A stretch of DNA of 64,000 bases from an uncultured Lachnospiraceae bacterium (GTDB lineage: Bacteria; Bacillota; Clostridia; Lachnospirales; Lachnospiraceae): positions 62,001 to 126,000 of the forward strand of contig UQLY01000008.1 in the NCBI GenBank assembly GCA_900542015.1, written 5' to 3'. Each line of letters starts with the position of its first letter. Within the stretch, counting starts at the first letter, position 1. The translations under genes were made by a program, and so were the position numbers. Positions 51,366 through 60,740 of this stretch are shown one piece after another. Under the pieces are notes generated by a model. The model worked only from the letters and a program-made list of their open reading frames with translations, ran no database searches and was not told the DNA's origin.

Positions 51366-52652
51366 TTATTTTTCCTTTGCGTTTCCCGTTACAAATTCCG
51401 CAGCCTTTGTAACCGCAAGGTCCTTCATAATCTCTTCTTTTCCGGATTCGCCGATCATTTCCTTTACCTGATCCGCTTCCATCTTATAAGCTTCCGCCAG
51501 TCTTGCAACTTCCTTGTCAAAATCCTCTTCGCTCGCTTCGATCTTCTCGGCTGCAACAACCGCCTCCAGTACCAGTCTGGACTGGATTCTCTTCAATGCC
51601 TGCGGTTTGATCTGCTCTTCCATCATAGCGACGTTGGTGCCTGTCAGCTGCAAATACTGTTCCATCGAAAGACCCTGCATCTGGATACGCTGTGCAAATT
51701 CGTCAACCATCTGTTTTTGCACGGTCTGTACATAAGCATCCGGGATTTCCATAGCCGCATCGGCGATAACCGCCTCGATAGCCGCCATTTCCTTCTGGTC
51801 CTTCGCTTCTTTTTCCTTCTTCTCTGCAAGATTCTTCTTAACGTCTTCCTTGTATTCGGCAAGGGTATCAAATTCGGAAACCTCGGAAGCAAACTCATCG
51901 TCCAGTTCGGGAAGTTCTTTTTCCTTGATATCCTTAATCGTTACCTTAAACATCGCAGGTTTTCCCGCAAGCTCTGCGGAATGATATTCTTCGGGGAAGG
52001 TTACGTTTACTTCCGTTTCTTCTCCGATATTCTTACCGATCAACTGTTCTTCAAAGGTATCGATAAAGGAATGGGAACCGATAACCAGGTCATAGTTCTC
52101 GCCTTTGCCGCCTTCAAATGCAACGCCGTCAACAAATCCCTCAAAATCGATGACCGCCGTATCCTTATCCTGAACGGGTCTTCCTTCTACGGATTTGGTG
52201 CGGGCGTTGTTTTCTCTTTCCTTATCTATCACATCGTTGATTTCATCTTCCGTCACTTCGGTGTCAACCTTGTCGATCTTAACGCCTTTATACTTTCCTA
52301 AAGTAACCTCCGGCTTTAATGCAACCGTCGCCGTAAATACAAAGGTCTGTCCGGGCTCTAAGGTCACTACGTCGATTTCGGGAGAAGAAACGATTTCTTC
52401 ACCGCATTCGTCATATGCCTTCTCATATGCGGCAGGAATTACGGAATTTGCCGCCTCCTCGAGGAAAACTCCTTTCCCGTACATTTTCTCAATCATGGCT
52501 CTCGGCACTTTTCCTTTACGGAAACCGGGTACGCTGATGCTGTTTTTATTTTTCTGATAAGCAGCCTCTGTTGCCTTTTCCAGTTCTTCTGCAGGCACCT
52601 CAATCGTAAGCTTAGCCATATTCTTTTCAAATTTTTCAACTTTTACGCTCAT
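51366..52652 (-). CDS. tig: Trigger factor
   Basis: This ribosome-associated chaperone and prolyl isomerase has the ribosome-binding signature VPGFRKGKVPRAMIEKMYG (residues 41-59), an FKBP-type domain (DTAVIDFEGFVDGVAFEGG...) and a long helical C-terminal domain. The length of 428 aa is typical. A TGCTATAAT extended -10 lies at about 52716-52724 upstream. Confidence 0.96.
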   Translation of the reverse strand: MSVKVEKFEKNMAKLTIEVPAEELEKATEAAYQKNKNSISVPGFRKGKVPRAMIEKMYGKGVFLEEAANSVIPAAYEKAYDECGEEIVSSPEIDVVTLEPGQTFVFTATVALKPEVTLGKYKGVKIDKVDTEVTEDEINDVIDKERENNARTKSVEGRPVQDKDTAVIDFEGFVDGVAFEGGKGENYDLVIGSHSFIDTFEEQLIGKNIGEETEVNVTFPEEYHSAELAGKPAMFKVTIKDIKEKELPELDDEFASEVSEFDTLAEYKEDVKKNLAEKKEKEAKDQKEMAAIEAVIADAAMEIPDAYVQTVQKQMVDEFAQRIQMQGLSMEQYLQLTGTNVAMMEEQIKPQALKRIQSRLVLEAVVAAEKIEASEEDFDKEVARLAEAYKMEADQVKEMIGESGKEEIMKDLAVTKAAEFVTGNAKEK

Positions 52653-52785
52653 GTTCCTTCATTTCTCCTCCATAAACATTTGTGAATATCCGTACATACT
52701 CACAGTCATTTTAGCATTATAGCATAAGAAGCGGGAAAATACTAGCATTTTTTCGCTGTAATTTCACTGTATTTTCATCGCGTTA

Positions 52786-53037
52786 TCACTGTTTTTTCCC
52801 GTAAATCACCTTTGAAGTGATCCCTTTGCACATTCCGAGCTTTCCGGACAGCGCGTTGATCTTTTCCTCTGGCGCGTCCACCACCACGCTGATGACGTTT
52901 ACGCCCTCCTTGACCCGCGGCAGTCCCATTCTGCCGATAATGTATTCTCCCGCCTCGTGCAGGATGGCGTTCATCCGCTCCACCGAATCCGTATCCTCTA
53001 CAATAATGCCGATCAAGGCTATTCTGCTATTCTCCAT
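52786..53037 (-). CDS. TM1266-type iron-only hydrogenase system regulator
   Basis: The 83-residue protein has an ACT/NikR-C-like pattern: ALIGIIVEDTDSVERMNAILHEAGEYIIGRMG, then INVISVVVDAPEEKINALSGKLG with GITSKVIY at the end. TM1266-like proteins accompany [FeFe]-hydrogenase maturation genes, but none is in the window. It overlaps the fused ABC gene by 19 nt, so here it is the third gene of a substrate-binding protein and transporter operon. Confidence 0.82.
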   Translation of the reverse strand: MENSRIALIGIIVEDTDSVERMNAILHEAGEYIIGRMGLPRVKEGVNVISVVVDAPEEKINALSGKLGMCKGITSKVIYGKKQ

Positions 53038-54611
53038 ATGCTTCCTCCCAAAAGCGCCGCATCTTTCTCGTCGTGGGTCGCCACAATCAAAGTCCTGCCG
53101 TTTAGATATTTCCCGATAAAAGCCGCCGCCTTTTCCTTCGTCGCCTCATCCAGTCCCGCAAAAGGCTCGTCCAGCAGACACACCGCGCCGGGATTGTCGA
53201 TCTGGTAAAACAATGCCCTGGCAAGGGCGCACCGTCTTTTCATTCCGCCGCTGAGCGCCGCCGCAGGCTGTCGCAGGCAGGACTCCGGCAGGATCTTTGC
53301 CGCCGCCCGCATCCACCCTTCCATAACCCCCGTCCGGGTCCGCGCCCTCCGCCTGCTGCCGCCGTTTGCCGAAAGCGCATTTTCCGGCGTCCCGCCTGCA
53401 GACAGCTCGTTTTCGGGTAACATAATATTAGTTATGGTAAACTCATTTTCCAGCAGGCGGTCCTCCTGAAACTGATACGACACCTGCAGCCTGCTGCCGG
53501 GAACCGGGTCCGTCCCGATTTGCACCCGTCCCTGATCCGGCTGTTCCAGCCCTGCAAGAATCCGAAGCAACGTGGTCTTTCCGCTGCCCGACGGTCCCAT
53601 CAGCAGATAGCGTCCCCCCGGCTTTAGCTCTGCACTGATATCGCAAAGCACCGTCTTTTCGCCAAAGGACTTGGAAATATGCGACAGCCGGATCGTCCCG
53701 CGTTCTTCCCCGGAGCGTTTTGCCGCGCCGCTTTCTTTCCCGGCTTCCTCCCGGGAACCGGTATTTCCGCATTCTTTCCCGCACGCATCCCGGGAACCGG
53801 TATTTCCGCCGCCGTACGTTTTTCTCCCGTACCCAACAGGTCTTTTTGCCAGATCCATGAGCCGCAAAATCAGTTTTTCCACCGCAAAGCTCAAGAAAAT
53901 CAACGAAACGGTCCAGGCAAACAGCCCCGGGGTATCCAGATAAATCTTGGATACATAAATCCGTTCCCCTAAGGAATATTCGGGCAAGCCGATTACCTCC
54001 GCCGCCACGCCGGATTTAAAAGCCATGCCGATTGATATCTCCATTCCGGCTCTCAAGGAATGCAGCAAAGAAGGTCTGTAGAGAAAGACCGCCCTTTTGA
54101 TCCCTCTGATGCCAAAAACCTCCGCCATTTCCTTTAATCCCGGGTCCACAGCCTCCAGCCCGCTTCTGGTGCTGACGCACAGATTGGGAAACACCACAAA
54201 AAAACTGATCCAGACCGACAGATTTTCGGACCCCTGCCAGATCAGCAAAAGCACCACAAAACTTGCTACGGGTATGGATTTCATAACCGCCAGCACGGGT
54301 TCTGTGATTTCCCTTACCGTCCGGAAACGGTAGGAAAGCGCCCCGAAGGCGCCTCCCGTCACAAAAGCAAGCGCAAAACCTAAAAGAATCCGTTTCAGGG
54401 ACGACCAGCAGATTTTATAAAAGTAAAAATCCGCCGCATCCTTAGCGCCGGTAAAAAACCGGACAAAGGGTTCTGCCGCCATTTCCCAAATCGAATGCAA
54501 AACCTCTGCAGGTCCCGCCAGCAAAATATCATTATCTATCCGCAAAGCCGCAATCTGCCAGACGGCAAGCCATAACGCCGCGATGCAGATTTTTTTGAGT
54601 TTTTCTCTCAT
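53019..54611 (-). CDS. ABC transporter: permease fused to ATPase (SsuC/TauC-ThiX type)
   Basis: Residues 1-260 form a permease with six membrane segments and the EAA-type loop (EVFGIRGIKRAVFLYRPSLLHSLRAGMEISIGMAF). A Gly/Glu/Lys linker with a duplicated CGNTGSR-type repeat follows, then an ATPase with Walker A GPSGSGKTT, signature ALSGGMKRRCALARAL and Walker B LLDEPFAGLDE. These two subunits are normally separate genes. ATG 54611 is chosen. An upstream binding protein completes the importer; substrate may be a pyrimidine precursor, sulfonate or similar small molecule. Confidence 0.87.
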   Translation of the reverse strand: MREKLKKICIAALWLAVWQIAALRIDNDILLAGPAEVLHSIWEMAAEPFVRFFTGAKDAADFYFYKICWSSLKRILLGFALAFVTGGAFGALSYRFRTVREITEPVLAVMKSIPVASFVVLLLIWQGSENLSVWISFFVVFPNLCVSTRSGLEAVDPGLKEMAEVFGIRGIKRAVFLYRPSLLHSLRAGMEISIGMAFKSGVAAEVIGLPEYSLGERIYVSKIYLDTPGLFAWTVSLIFLSFAVEKLILRLMDLAKRPVGYGRKTYGGGNTGSRDACGKECGNTGSREEAGKESGAAKRSGEERGTIRLSHISKSFGEKTVLCDISAELKPGGRYLLMGPSGSGKTTLLRILAGLEQPDQGRVQIGTDPVPGSRLQVSYQFQEDRLLENEFTITNIMLPENELSAGGTPENALSANGGSRRRARTRTGVMEGWMRAAAKILPESCLRQPAAALSGGMKRRCALARALFYQIDNPGAVCLLDEPFAGLDEATKEKAAAFIGKYLNGRTLIVATHDEKDAALLGGSIWRIAE

Positions 54612-54638
54612 TCCTTTATCCCGCTGAATCAAAGTATT

Positions 54639-55715
54639 TTACCGTATCGTGTAAAAGTCGTCATCCGGCATGGCGCCGCCGATAAACTCGGGGTCCTGTC
54701 CGTATAACACGGCAAGATACTCCGACAGCGCCTCCTTCATTTGCGTTCCGTCGATATAGGTAATGTTGCACGCGGGTATCGCCTTGGCGGCTACAGCCGC
54801 TTTTTCCACAATTCCCCTCTCCGTTACCAATTCCGCAGCTTCCTCCACATTTTCATTGGTATATGCCGCGCTCGCCTCGTGTTCTTCCATAAACAGCTCT
54901 ACCGCTTCGGGGTGTTCCTCCAGAAACGCTTTTCTGACCACGGTCACGCCCGTCACAAGTCCTTTTCCGTCATTTAGCGCTTCCCACTCGGCGTTGATAT
55001 CCAGTACAATGCCAAGCGCCTCGTTCTGGGCGCATGCCGCCGTTACAAAAGGCTGGGGCAAAAGACCGATGCCGTCCGGATTTTCCTTTAATAAAGCCGC
55101 GACCTCCGTCGCTTCGGATTTATACTCCAGGGCAACCTCACTTAAGTCCACGCCGTGCTGCGCCAGCAAATATTGGAGCGCATAGTCCGGCGTCGTGCCT
55201 TTCCCGGTCAGATAAACGGTTCTGCCAGCCAGGTCCTCTATGCTTTCGATGGATTTATCCCCCGAAACCAGATACAAAACGCCCAGCGTGTTGATATCGA
55301 TGACCGAAACGGCTCCTTCGCTTTTCTGATAGAGGATTGCCGCCGCATTTGCCGGAAGCAGGGCAATATCCGTTTCCCCTTTGATCATCAAAGGCATAAT
55401 TTCGTCGGCGCCCGTCATCATTTGAAATTCATAATTCCCCTGCGCGGTTCCTTCCTCCTGATCCTGCCAGAGCTTCACCAGTCCCATAGACGTCGGTCCT
55501 TTTAAGGACGCCACCCTGACGGTTTCCTCTTCTGCTGCCGCTTCCGCCGTCTCCTGCGTTTCCTCTTCTGCTGCCGCTTCCGCCGTCTCTGGCGTTACCT
55601 TTTCCTCCGCCGTCTCTGGCGTTTCCGGCTGGGTTGCCTGCGTCTGTCCGCAGCCACACAAAAGCCCTGCGCTTAAAACCGTTGCAAGCAGCATTGTCAT
55701 CCATTTTCGTTTCAT
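54639..55715 (-). CDS. ABC transporter substrate-binding lipoprotein (NMT1/SsuA type)
   Basis: A lipobox LLCGCGQ (about residues 18-24) predicts a membrane-tethered lipoprotein. Residues 28-66 are a low-complexity Glu/Ala/Thr linker made of 12-residue repeats (36-bp tandem repeats at about 55525-55596). The binding domain follows: VRVASLKGPTSMGLVKLW, DIALLPANAAAIL, LAGRTVYLTGKGTTPDYAL and GIGLLPQPFVTAAC. It lies 27 nt before the fused transporter gene. Confidence 0.88.
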   Translation of the reverse strand: MKRKWMTMLLATVLSAGLLCGCGQTQATQPETPETAEEKVTPETAEAAAEEETQETAEAAAEEETVRVASLKGPTSMGLVKLWQDQEEGTAQGNYEFQMMTGADEIMPLMIKGETDIALLPANAAAILYQKSEGAVSVIDINTLGVLYLVSGDKSIESIEDLAGRTVYLTGKGTTPDYALQYLLAQHGVDLSEVALEYKSEATEVAALLKENPDGIGLLPQPFVTAACAQNEALGIVLDINAEWEALNDGKGLVTGVTVVRKAFLEEHPEAVELFMEEHEASAAYTNENVEEAAELVTERGIVEKAAVAAKAIPACNITYIDGTQMKEALSEYLAVLYGQDPEFIGGAMPDDDFYTIR

Positions 55716-55914
55716 GTTTTCTACCTCCTGATTTTTCGTCGGAACGTATCCTCCGAATTATCTTTTTTCCTTTTTTATTCTAACATAGGGATTTTCTTCG
55801 CGCACTATTGTTTTCCCCGAATATATAGATTTTTTTCTCATCTTTTGATACACTGAAATATATTTGCAGAGATTTTTATGCTTATCCTGCGTTTACGATA
55901 ATGAGGGATTTTAA

Positions 55915-56694
55915 ATGACTACATGTAAAGAATGCGGCGCAGACTTTGACGAACAGCTCCCCGCGTGCCCCTTTTGCGGGGCGTTAAATTATGCCGGAGC
56001 CGAAGAACAATATCTGGAGCATCTGGAAGAAATCAATAACGACCTGTCCCATATGGCTGACAGCTCAAAGCAGGCTTATCGCGGCTCCTTAAAAAAGAGC
56101 ACGCTGATCATAATTACGACCCTATGCTGTTGTCTCATGCTTGCGGCGGCTCTTTTTGCCGTGGCAGGTATTATTTTTCAGATCCGTTCCGCCGCTTCCG
56201 AACCGGAAAGCGGCGAAGCGCAAAAGGCGCAAATACTCTGGCGCAATGAATATACGGACCGCCTGGATGAATTATACGCCGCCGGCGACTACGACGGGAT
56301 TGTGACGTTTCTGAACGAGCACGCGGGCGACGAAGGGTTTTCTCCTTACGGATGGGAACATCTGGATTTTATCGAAATATACGATTCCTACGCAAAATTT
56401 AAAACCGAAGCCGAACAGCTTGACAAAAATGATTTGAACGAGCTGACCTGGTGTCTGTATGACGCGGCATCCGTCGATTATGCGGCTGCACAGGACTTTT
56501 TCGTCTATACGGAAGAAGAAACGGCGCTGATCGCCTCCTGGCTGGAAGAAACCGACGCCTTCTACCGCGAAACGCTGGGACTGACGGAATCGGAAATCGT
56601 CCAAATGAAATCCGAAATCGCAAGCGACGACGATCTTGCCATTCCCACTTCCGAAAACTGCCGGAAGTTTTTAAAGAAAAGATTTGATTTTTAA
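55915..56694 (+). CDS. Zinc-ribbon membrane protein A
   Basis: The 259-residue protein starts with a zinc ribbon (CKECGADFDEQLPACPFCG, residues 3-21), a short linker, one membrane segment (IIITTLCCCLMLAAALFAVAGIIF, about 63-86) and a long acidic extracytoplasmic helical domain. I do not recognise the domain. It starts a three-gene set of similar design. The 55716-55914 gap contains its promoter but nothing else I can define. Confidence 0.7.
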   Translation: MTTCKECGADFDEQLPACPFCGALNYAGAEEQYLEHLEEINNDLSHMADSSKQAYRGSLKKSTLIIITTLCCCLMLAAALFAVAGIIFQIRSAASEPESGEAQKAQILWRNEYTDRLDELYAAGDYDGIVTFLNEHAGDEGFSPYGWEHLDFIEIYDSYAKFKTEAEQLDKNDLNELTWCLYDAASVDYAAAQDFFVYTEEETALIASWLEETDAFYRETLGLTESEIVQMKSEIASDDDLAIPTSENCRKFLKKRFDF

Positions 56695-56763
56695 CCGCGG
56701 CTTACGGCTTGCGGAATCTATGGAACAACAGGCGCCGCCAAAGGCGGCAGAACGGAGTTTTCT

Positions 56764-57540
56764 ATGAAATGTGAATTTTGCGGCTCCAATATTGATATCG
56801 AATCCGATGTATGCCCTTACTGCGGCATGAAAAAATCCCAGTTTCAGGAACACCGAAAAGCGATGAAACGGTACGACCGCGCATTTCGCCGCACCCGGGA
56901 TACCGTCGTGGAGCAGAACCGGAAATTCAGCAGGAAAGCGGGAGCCATTACCATAATCTGCATTCTTGCCGCTGCGATTTTAATATTATTGATCTGCCGC
57001 ATTCAGATCTACGATATTTACCGCTTTTCCCAAAACATAAGCCTGATGCGGGAAGCGGACGAGCATACGGCAAAATTAGACGAATTGGAAGAAACCGGGC
57101 ATTATGAGGAATTTGCCGACTATTATCTGGAAAACGAACTGTATTTTGTAGACGATAAAGCTCCTTATTCCGAATATTCCCTGCTTTTTCTGCTTGCTTC
57201 CGACTATGAAGTCGCCGTTACGCAGTTGTCCGCCCTGCTGTTTCCCACAGAAACCGATAACGTTTTACCAGGGGACCGGCTGGAATATTTTGTGGAAAGC
57301 TATGACCGGCTGGTCAAAAATTATAACACTTACGTTGCGGACCGGGAAACCCAACTCCATTACGACGAAAGCTGCTATCTGGAAAAGCACCTTAACAGCA
57401 TGGATGCAATGATACAAAACCTCCATCAGTTTCTCACGGTTTATTTCGGAATCGACGAAGACCGGATTGAGGAATTTCAAAAGGAAAGCAACGCCCACCG
57501 TATCATGATGCTGGAAGAGGAGGGAATGCTCCATGAATAA
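56764..57540 (+). CDS. Zinc-ribbon membrane protein B
   Basis: The 258-residue protein begins with a zinc ribbon (CEFCGSNIDIESDVCPYCGMKK), has a basic stretch, one membrane segment (AITIICILAAAILILLICRI) and an acidic helical extracytoplasmic part. The design parallels the upstream gene, with low sequence similarity. It overlaps the next gene by 8 nt. Confidence 0.7.
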   Translation: MKCEFCGSNIDIESDVCPYCGMKKSQFQEHRKAMKRYDRAFRRTRDTVVEQNRKFSRKAGAITIICILAAAILILLICRIQIYDIYRFSQNISLMREADEHTAKLDELEETGHYEEFADYYLENELYFVDDKAPYSEYSLLFLLASDYEVAVTQLSALLFPTETDNVLPGDRLEYFVESYDRLVKNYNTYVADRETQLHYDESCYLEKHLNSMDAMIQNLHQFLTVYFGIDEDRIEEFQKESNAHRIMMLEEEGMLHE

Positions 57541-57976
57541 TCATGCCGCTAAGAAGCACAGCCTGTTTCAAAACAAATATTCCATTATCATTGCAAGCTT
57601 AAGCCTGCTCTTTTTTATCATGCTTCTGTCCCTGATTTTTGCGTGGAAAGAAGAAAGCGGCGAATGGCGCATCGACACGGAAACCATGTACGGTTCTCTC
57701 GAAGCCGGCAACTATCAGCGGCTCTATCAGCTATGCTGCATCCGCCGCGCCCAAACCCGGGAAACGGACGAGGACATACTGGAATTGTATGCCGTTGCCG
57801 ATTACTACTACAACGCCCTTTACTATTACGGGATGCAGGATAGCAAAAACGCCGACCTGACGGTTTATCAGGATAACATGGCGCGCTCTGCCGCTTCCAC
57901 CGACGACCTTTCCTACGCCATAGACGAGATCGACGCGCTTTTTGACGCCCGCGCCAATCTGCGGCAGACCGATTGA
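57533..57976 (+). CDS. Membrane protein C of the zinc-ribbon operon
   Basis: The 147-residue protein lacks a zinc ribbon but has one membrane segment near the start (IIIASLSLLFFIMLLSLIFAW) and an acidic, Tyr-rich outer part. It overlaps the previous gene by 8 nt and shares its topology. The trio may form a complex; function unknown. Confidence 0.65.
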   Translation: MNNHAAKKHSLFQNKYSIIIASLSLLFFIMLLSLIFAWKEESGEWRIDTETMYGSLEAGNYQRLYQLCCIRRAQTRETDEDILELYAVADYYYNALYYYGMQDSKNADLTVYQDNMARSAASTDDLSYAIDEIDALFDARANLRQTD

Positions 57977-58033
57977 CACATCCGGCTTTTGCACCGGATG
58001 AATACAGGTATCATATCAAAGGAGTAAACAGAC

Positions 58034-58528
58034 ATGGAACCTTCCATTCAAAAATTATACGAGGCGATGATCCGCTATTTTTCCGGCGACCCCAGGCGTA
58101 TCCAGCACTTTGTCAAAGTACATGCCTACAGCCGTCTCATCGGCACTTTAGAGCATTTGGACGCACGCGCCCTATTCGTTTTGGAGGCGGCGGCACTGAC
58201 CCACGATATCGGCATCCGGGAAGGCGAACGCCTCTATCAGCGAAACGACGGTAAGATCCAGGAGCAATTAGGTCCCGCCGAGGCGCAAAAACTGTTGGCG
58301 GAATTGGATTTTTCAAAAGAGGATACGGAAAGGATCTGTTATCTGATCGGTCATCATCATACCTATCATGCAATCGACGGTATGGATTATCAAATTCTCG
58401 TAGAAGCGGACTTTCTTGTCAACCTGCAGGAAGAAAACAGCTCCAAGGAAACCTGCGAAACCGTGTACCGGAAAATTTTTAAAACCGAAACCGGAAAGAG
58501 GCTTTTAAAAGAAATATTTGCCCTATAA
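58034..58528 (+). CDS. HD-domain protein
   Basis: The 164-residue HD phosphohydrolase-type protein has His25, LTHDIGIREGE (HD pair), IGHHHTYHAIDG and a later Asp (VEADFLVN). AAGGAG precedes the ATG. It follows the zinc-ribbon trio by 57 nt and ends before a terminator, so could be part of that operon. Substrate unknown. Confidence 0.8.
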   Translation: MEPSIQKLYEAMIRYFSGDPRRIQHFVKVHAYSRLIGTLEHLDARALFVLEAAALTHDIGIREGERLYQRNDGKIQEQLGPAEAQKLLAELDFSKEDTERICYLIGHHHTYHAIDGMDYQILVEADFLVNLQEENSSKETCETVYRKIFKTETGKRLLKEIFAL

Positions 58529-58570
58529 AAATCGGATCAGACACTACCGGCACCCGCTATGACCGCATCA

Positions 58571-58607
58571 AAAAAAGCCGCGTTCTCCCCCTTGAACTGC
58601 GGCTTTT
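58571..58607 (+). terminator. Terminator after the HD-domain gene
   Basis: AAAAGCCGC-GTTC pairs with GAAC-(T)-GCGGCTTTT around an 8-nt loop, ending in TTTT. It lies 42 nt after the HD gene stop. Confidence 0.8.
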
Positions 58608-58668
58608 CAGTATTTATCTGGTACCTATTACACATGCCAATATACTAGCATAGAGCGCCGGCAAATAC

Positions 58669-58691
58669 ACCACCCTAAACGGGTGGTTTTT
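58669..58691 (+). terminator. Intrinsic-terminator-like hairpin just before the thioesterase gene
   Basis: ACCACCC and GGGTGGT form a 7-bp stem with a 5-nt loop and five T (58687-58691). It stands only 18 nt before the ATG and abuts the AAGGAGG ribosome site, so it could attenuate transcription of the thioesterase. A possible -10 TATACT lies at about 58641. Confidence 0.6.
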
Positions 58692-58708
58692 ACCAAGGAG
58701 GTCACACT

Positions 58709-59071
58709 ATGAATACAGCAACAAGACACCTGGTTCGTCCTGAAGATTTGAACCATCACGGCACGCTTTTTGGAGGACGCATCGCCGAATGGATGACGGA
58801 AGCAGCTTTTATCGGCGTTGCAAAAATCCTCGGGCATACGGATCATACCGTTATCGTCTCCACAAAGGAACTGACCGTCAGACACCCCGTCGCTCCCGGC
58901 ACCGTATTCCAGCTTGACTATGAAACGGAAGCCGTCGGCACCACCAGCATCACGGTCAGGGTGCGCGGCGTGGATATGCTGAATCCTTCCACGGAATTTT
59001 GCAGCGGCACTTTTATCTTTGTTACCGTCGATGAAAACGGTCGCAAAAAAGCGCACGGCATCCGTCTCTAA
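58709..59071 (+). CDS. Hotdog-fold acyl-CoA thioesterase
   Basis: The 120-residue single-hotdog protein has RPEDLNHHGTLFGGRIAEWMTEAAFIG, the catalytic/acyl-CoA-binding block of YciA/Acot-type thioesterases, and VSTKELTVRHPVAPGTVF. It hydrolyses acyl-CoA; chain length is unknown. Its stop overlaps the end of the convergent tRNA-dihydrouridine synthase gene by 4 nt. Confidence 0.88.
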   Translation: MNTATRHLVRPEDLNHHGTLFGGRIAEWMTEAAFIGVAKILGHTDHTVIVSTKELTVRHPVAPGTVFQLDYETEAVGTTSITVRVRGVDMLNPSTEFCSGTFIFVTVDENGRKKAHGIRL

Positions 59072-60024
59072 GGACGGTACCCTGCGCCTTTTCTGATCTC
59101 ACATTCCGCAAACAGTGCGTTCATAATGCCCTTGTATTCCCCAAGGGTTTCCGCCTTACGGATACGCTTTGCATACTGCTTTTCGTTCGTAAACATACAG
59201 ATCATATAGTGCCATAACTCTTTCATCTTGTGCAGCACCGTAATGTCTCCGAACAGCACCTCTTCATAAACGGCGAGCAATTCATCATGAAACGCCTTCA
59301 GCCGTTTTTTGTCCGCTTTTCCTACGCCGTTTATTTCTTCCAACAGGGCGGGGTTGGCAAGCATTCCCCTTCCCATCATAACGGACTCCAACTTCGGAAA
59401 GCGCTTCATCAGGTTTACATAATCTTCCTTTGTGAAAATATCGCCGTTGTAGCAGACCGGATTTTTGCTGTTTTCATAAGCATAGGCAAACTGTTCCATA
59501 TGAGGCGTCCCGCTATAAAACTCCTTTTGAATCCGGGGATGAACAATCAATTCACTGATGGGAAAACGGTTAAACAAATCCAAAAGCTCATAAAATTCCT
59601 CCGCATCATATCTTCCGATCCGGGTCTTTACGGATATTTCCATGTCCAGCCCTTCAAAAACCTCCGTTAAAAAACGCTCCAGCTCCCCCGGTCTTGATAA
59701 GAATCCCGCGCCCTTCCCCTTTGCCACGACGGTATTGGAAGGGCATCCCAGATTTAAATTGACCTGCTTATATCCCAGATCCCGCAGCTGCTTCGCCGTA
59801 TCGATAAACTCATCCGCCCGGTTTCCGATAATCTGGGGCACCACGCATAATGATCCGTTATGCTCCGGTAAAATATCCTGTTTATCCTTATTTCTGATCT
59901 CCCGTTTCTGGTTAGGCGCTATAAACGGCGTGATATAACAATCCGCCGCCTGAAAATGCTTTGCCTGCATATTCCGGTACACGTACCAGGAAATCCCCTC
60001 CATAGGCGCAAAATAAAATTTCAT
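59068..60024 (-). CDS. dus: tRNA-dihydrouridine synthase
   Basis: The 318-residue FMN enzyme reduces tRNA uridines. Motifs are YFAPMEGIS (FMN-binding start), NLNLGCPSNTVVAKGKGAGFL with the catalytic Cys, VKTRIG, LIVHPRIQKEFY, YNGDIF and MMGRGMLANP. It overlaps the NUDIX gene by 4 nt upstream. Confidence 0.93.
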   Translation of the reverse strand: MKFYFAPMEGISWYVYRNMQAKHFQAADCYITPFIAPNQKREIRNKDKQDILPEHNGSLCVVPQIIGNRADEFIDTAKQLRDLGYKQVNLNLGCPSNTVVAKGKGAGFLSRPGELERFLTEVFEGLDMEISVKTRIGRYDAEEFYELLDLFNRFPISELIVHPRIQKEFYSGTPHMEQFAYAYENSKNPVCYNGDIFTKEDYVNLMKRFPKLESVMMGRGMLANPALLEEINGVGKADKKRLKAFHDELLAVYEEVLFGDITVLHKMKELWHYMICMFTNEKQYAKRIRKAETLGEYKGIMNALFAECEIRKGAGYRP

Positions 60025-60587
60025 CGCAAAAGCTTCCCCTTATCTTCGTTTTGCATATACGCACGCAGCATTTCCAACTCTTCCATAGCGATACAATGCT
60101 TTCCGGTATTTTCTTTTACCATTCTGACACATTCCTCAAAATCCATCCAGACCACGTCTTCAATTTCTTCTTTCTGCAGGCGCATCTCATCTTTTTCAAT
60201 ATCCAGCCATACAAGAAAAACAGAGCTTACCTGCCTGTCCCGGAAAGTCCTTCCATGAAAGGTATCGCAAAAAGAAAATTTTCTTTTCCCGCAAAAATGA
60301 AGCTGCCCGGGAGATACGCTGATCCCCAATTCCTCCTGCAATTCCCGGATCGCGGAATCAACGACCTCACATCCCGCGGGAATATGCCCTGCGCTGGAAA
60401 TGTCCAGACAGCCCGGATAAGAATCCTTATCCGCACTTCGCTTTTGCAGTAAAATGAGATTCGTTCCCTCTTTCATGATCCAGACATGCGCCGTCCTGTG
60501 AGGAATCTCTTCCCGGTGCGCCTTTTTTCGTTCCACCGTTTCGCCGGTGGGTATGCCGTTTTCATCTACAACATCCAGTATTTCCAT
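60021..60587 (-). CDS. NUDIX hydrolase (IDI-like)
   Basis: The protein begins ILDVVDENGIPTGETVERKKAH, typical of the YfcD/isopentenyl-diphosphate-isomerase-like NUDIX group, and has a NUDIX box (GHIPAGCEVVDSAIRELQEELGI). ATG 60587 gives 188 residues; the ORF extends upstream without homology. It probably hydrolyses a nucleoside diphosphate derivative. It overlaps dus. Confidence 0.87.
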   Translation of the reverse strand: MEILDVVDENGIPTGETVERKKAHREEIPHRTAHVWIMKEGTNLILLQKRSADKDSYPGCLDISSAGHIPAGCEVVDSAIRELQEELGISVSPGQLHFCGKRKFSFCDTFHGRTFRDRQVSSVFLVWLDIEKDEMRLQKEEIEDVVWMDFEECVRMVKENTGKHCIAMEELEMLRAYMQNEDKGKLLR

Positions 60588-60740
60588 CTCTCTTTTCCTT
60601 TCCGCAATATCATAACATATTTTTATTTGCAAAACAGCCGAATTTTTTCCATTTTTCTTACAAAAGTTACCATAATAAAAAACTGCACTTGGCAAATACT
60701 AATGCCAAGATAAGTTGCAAGGCACGAGCCAAAAGAAAAT

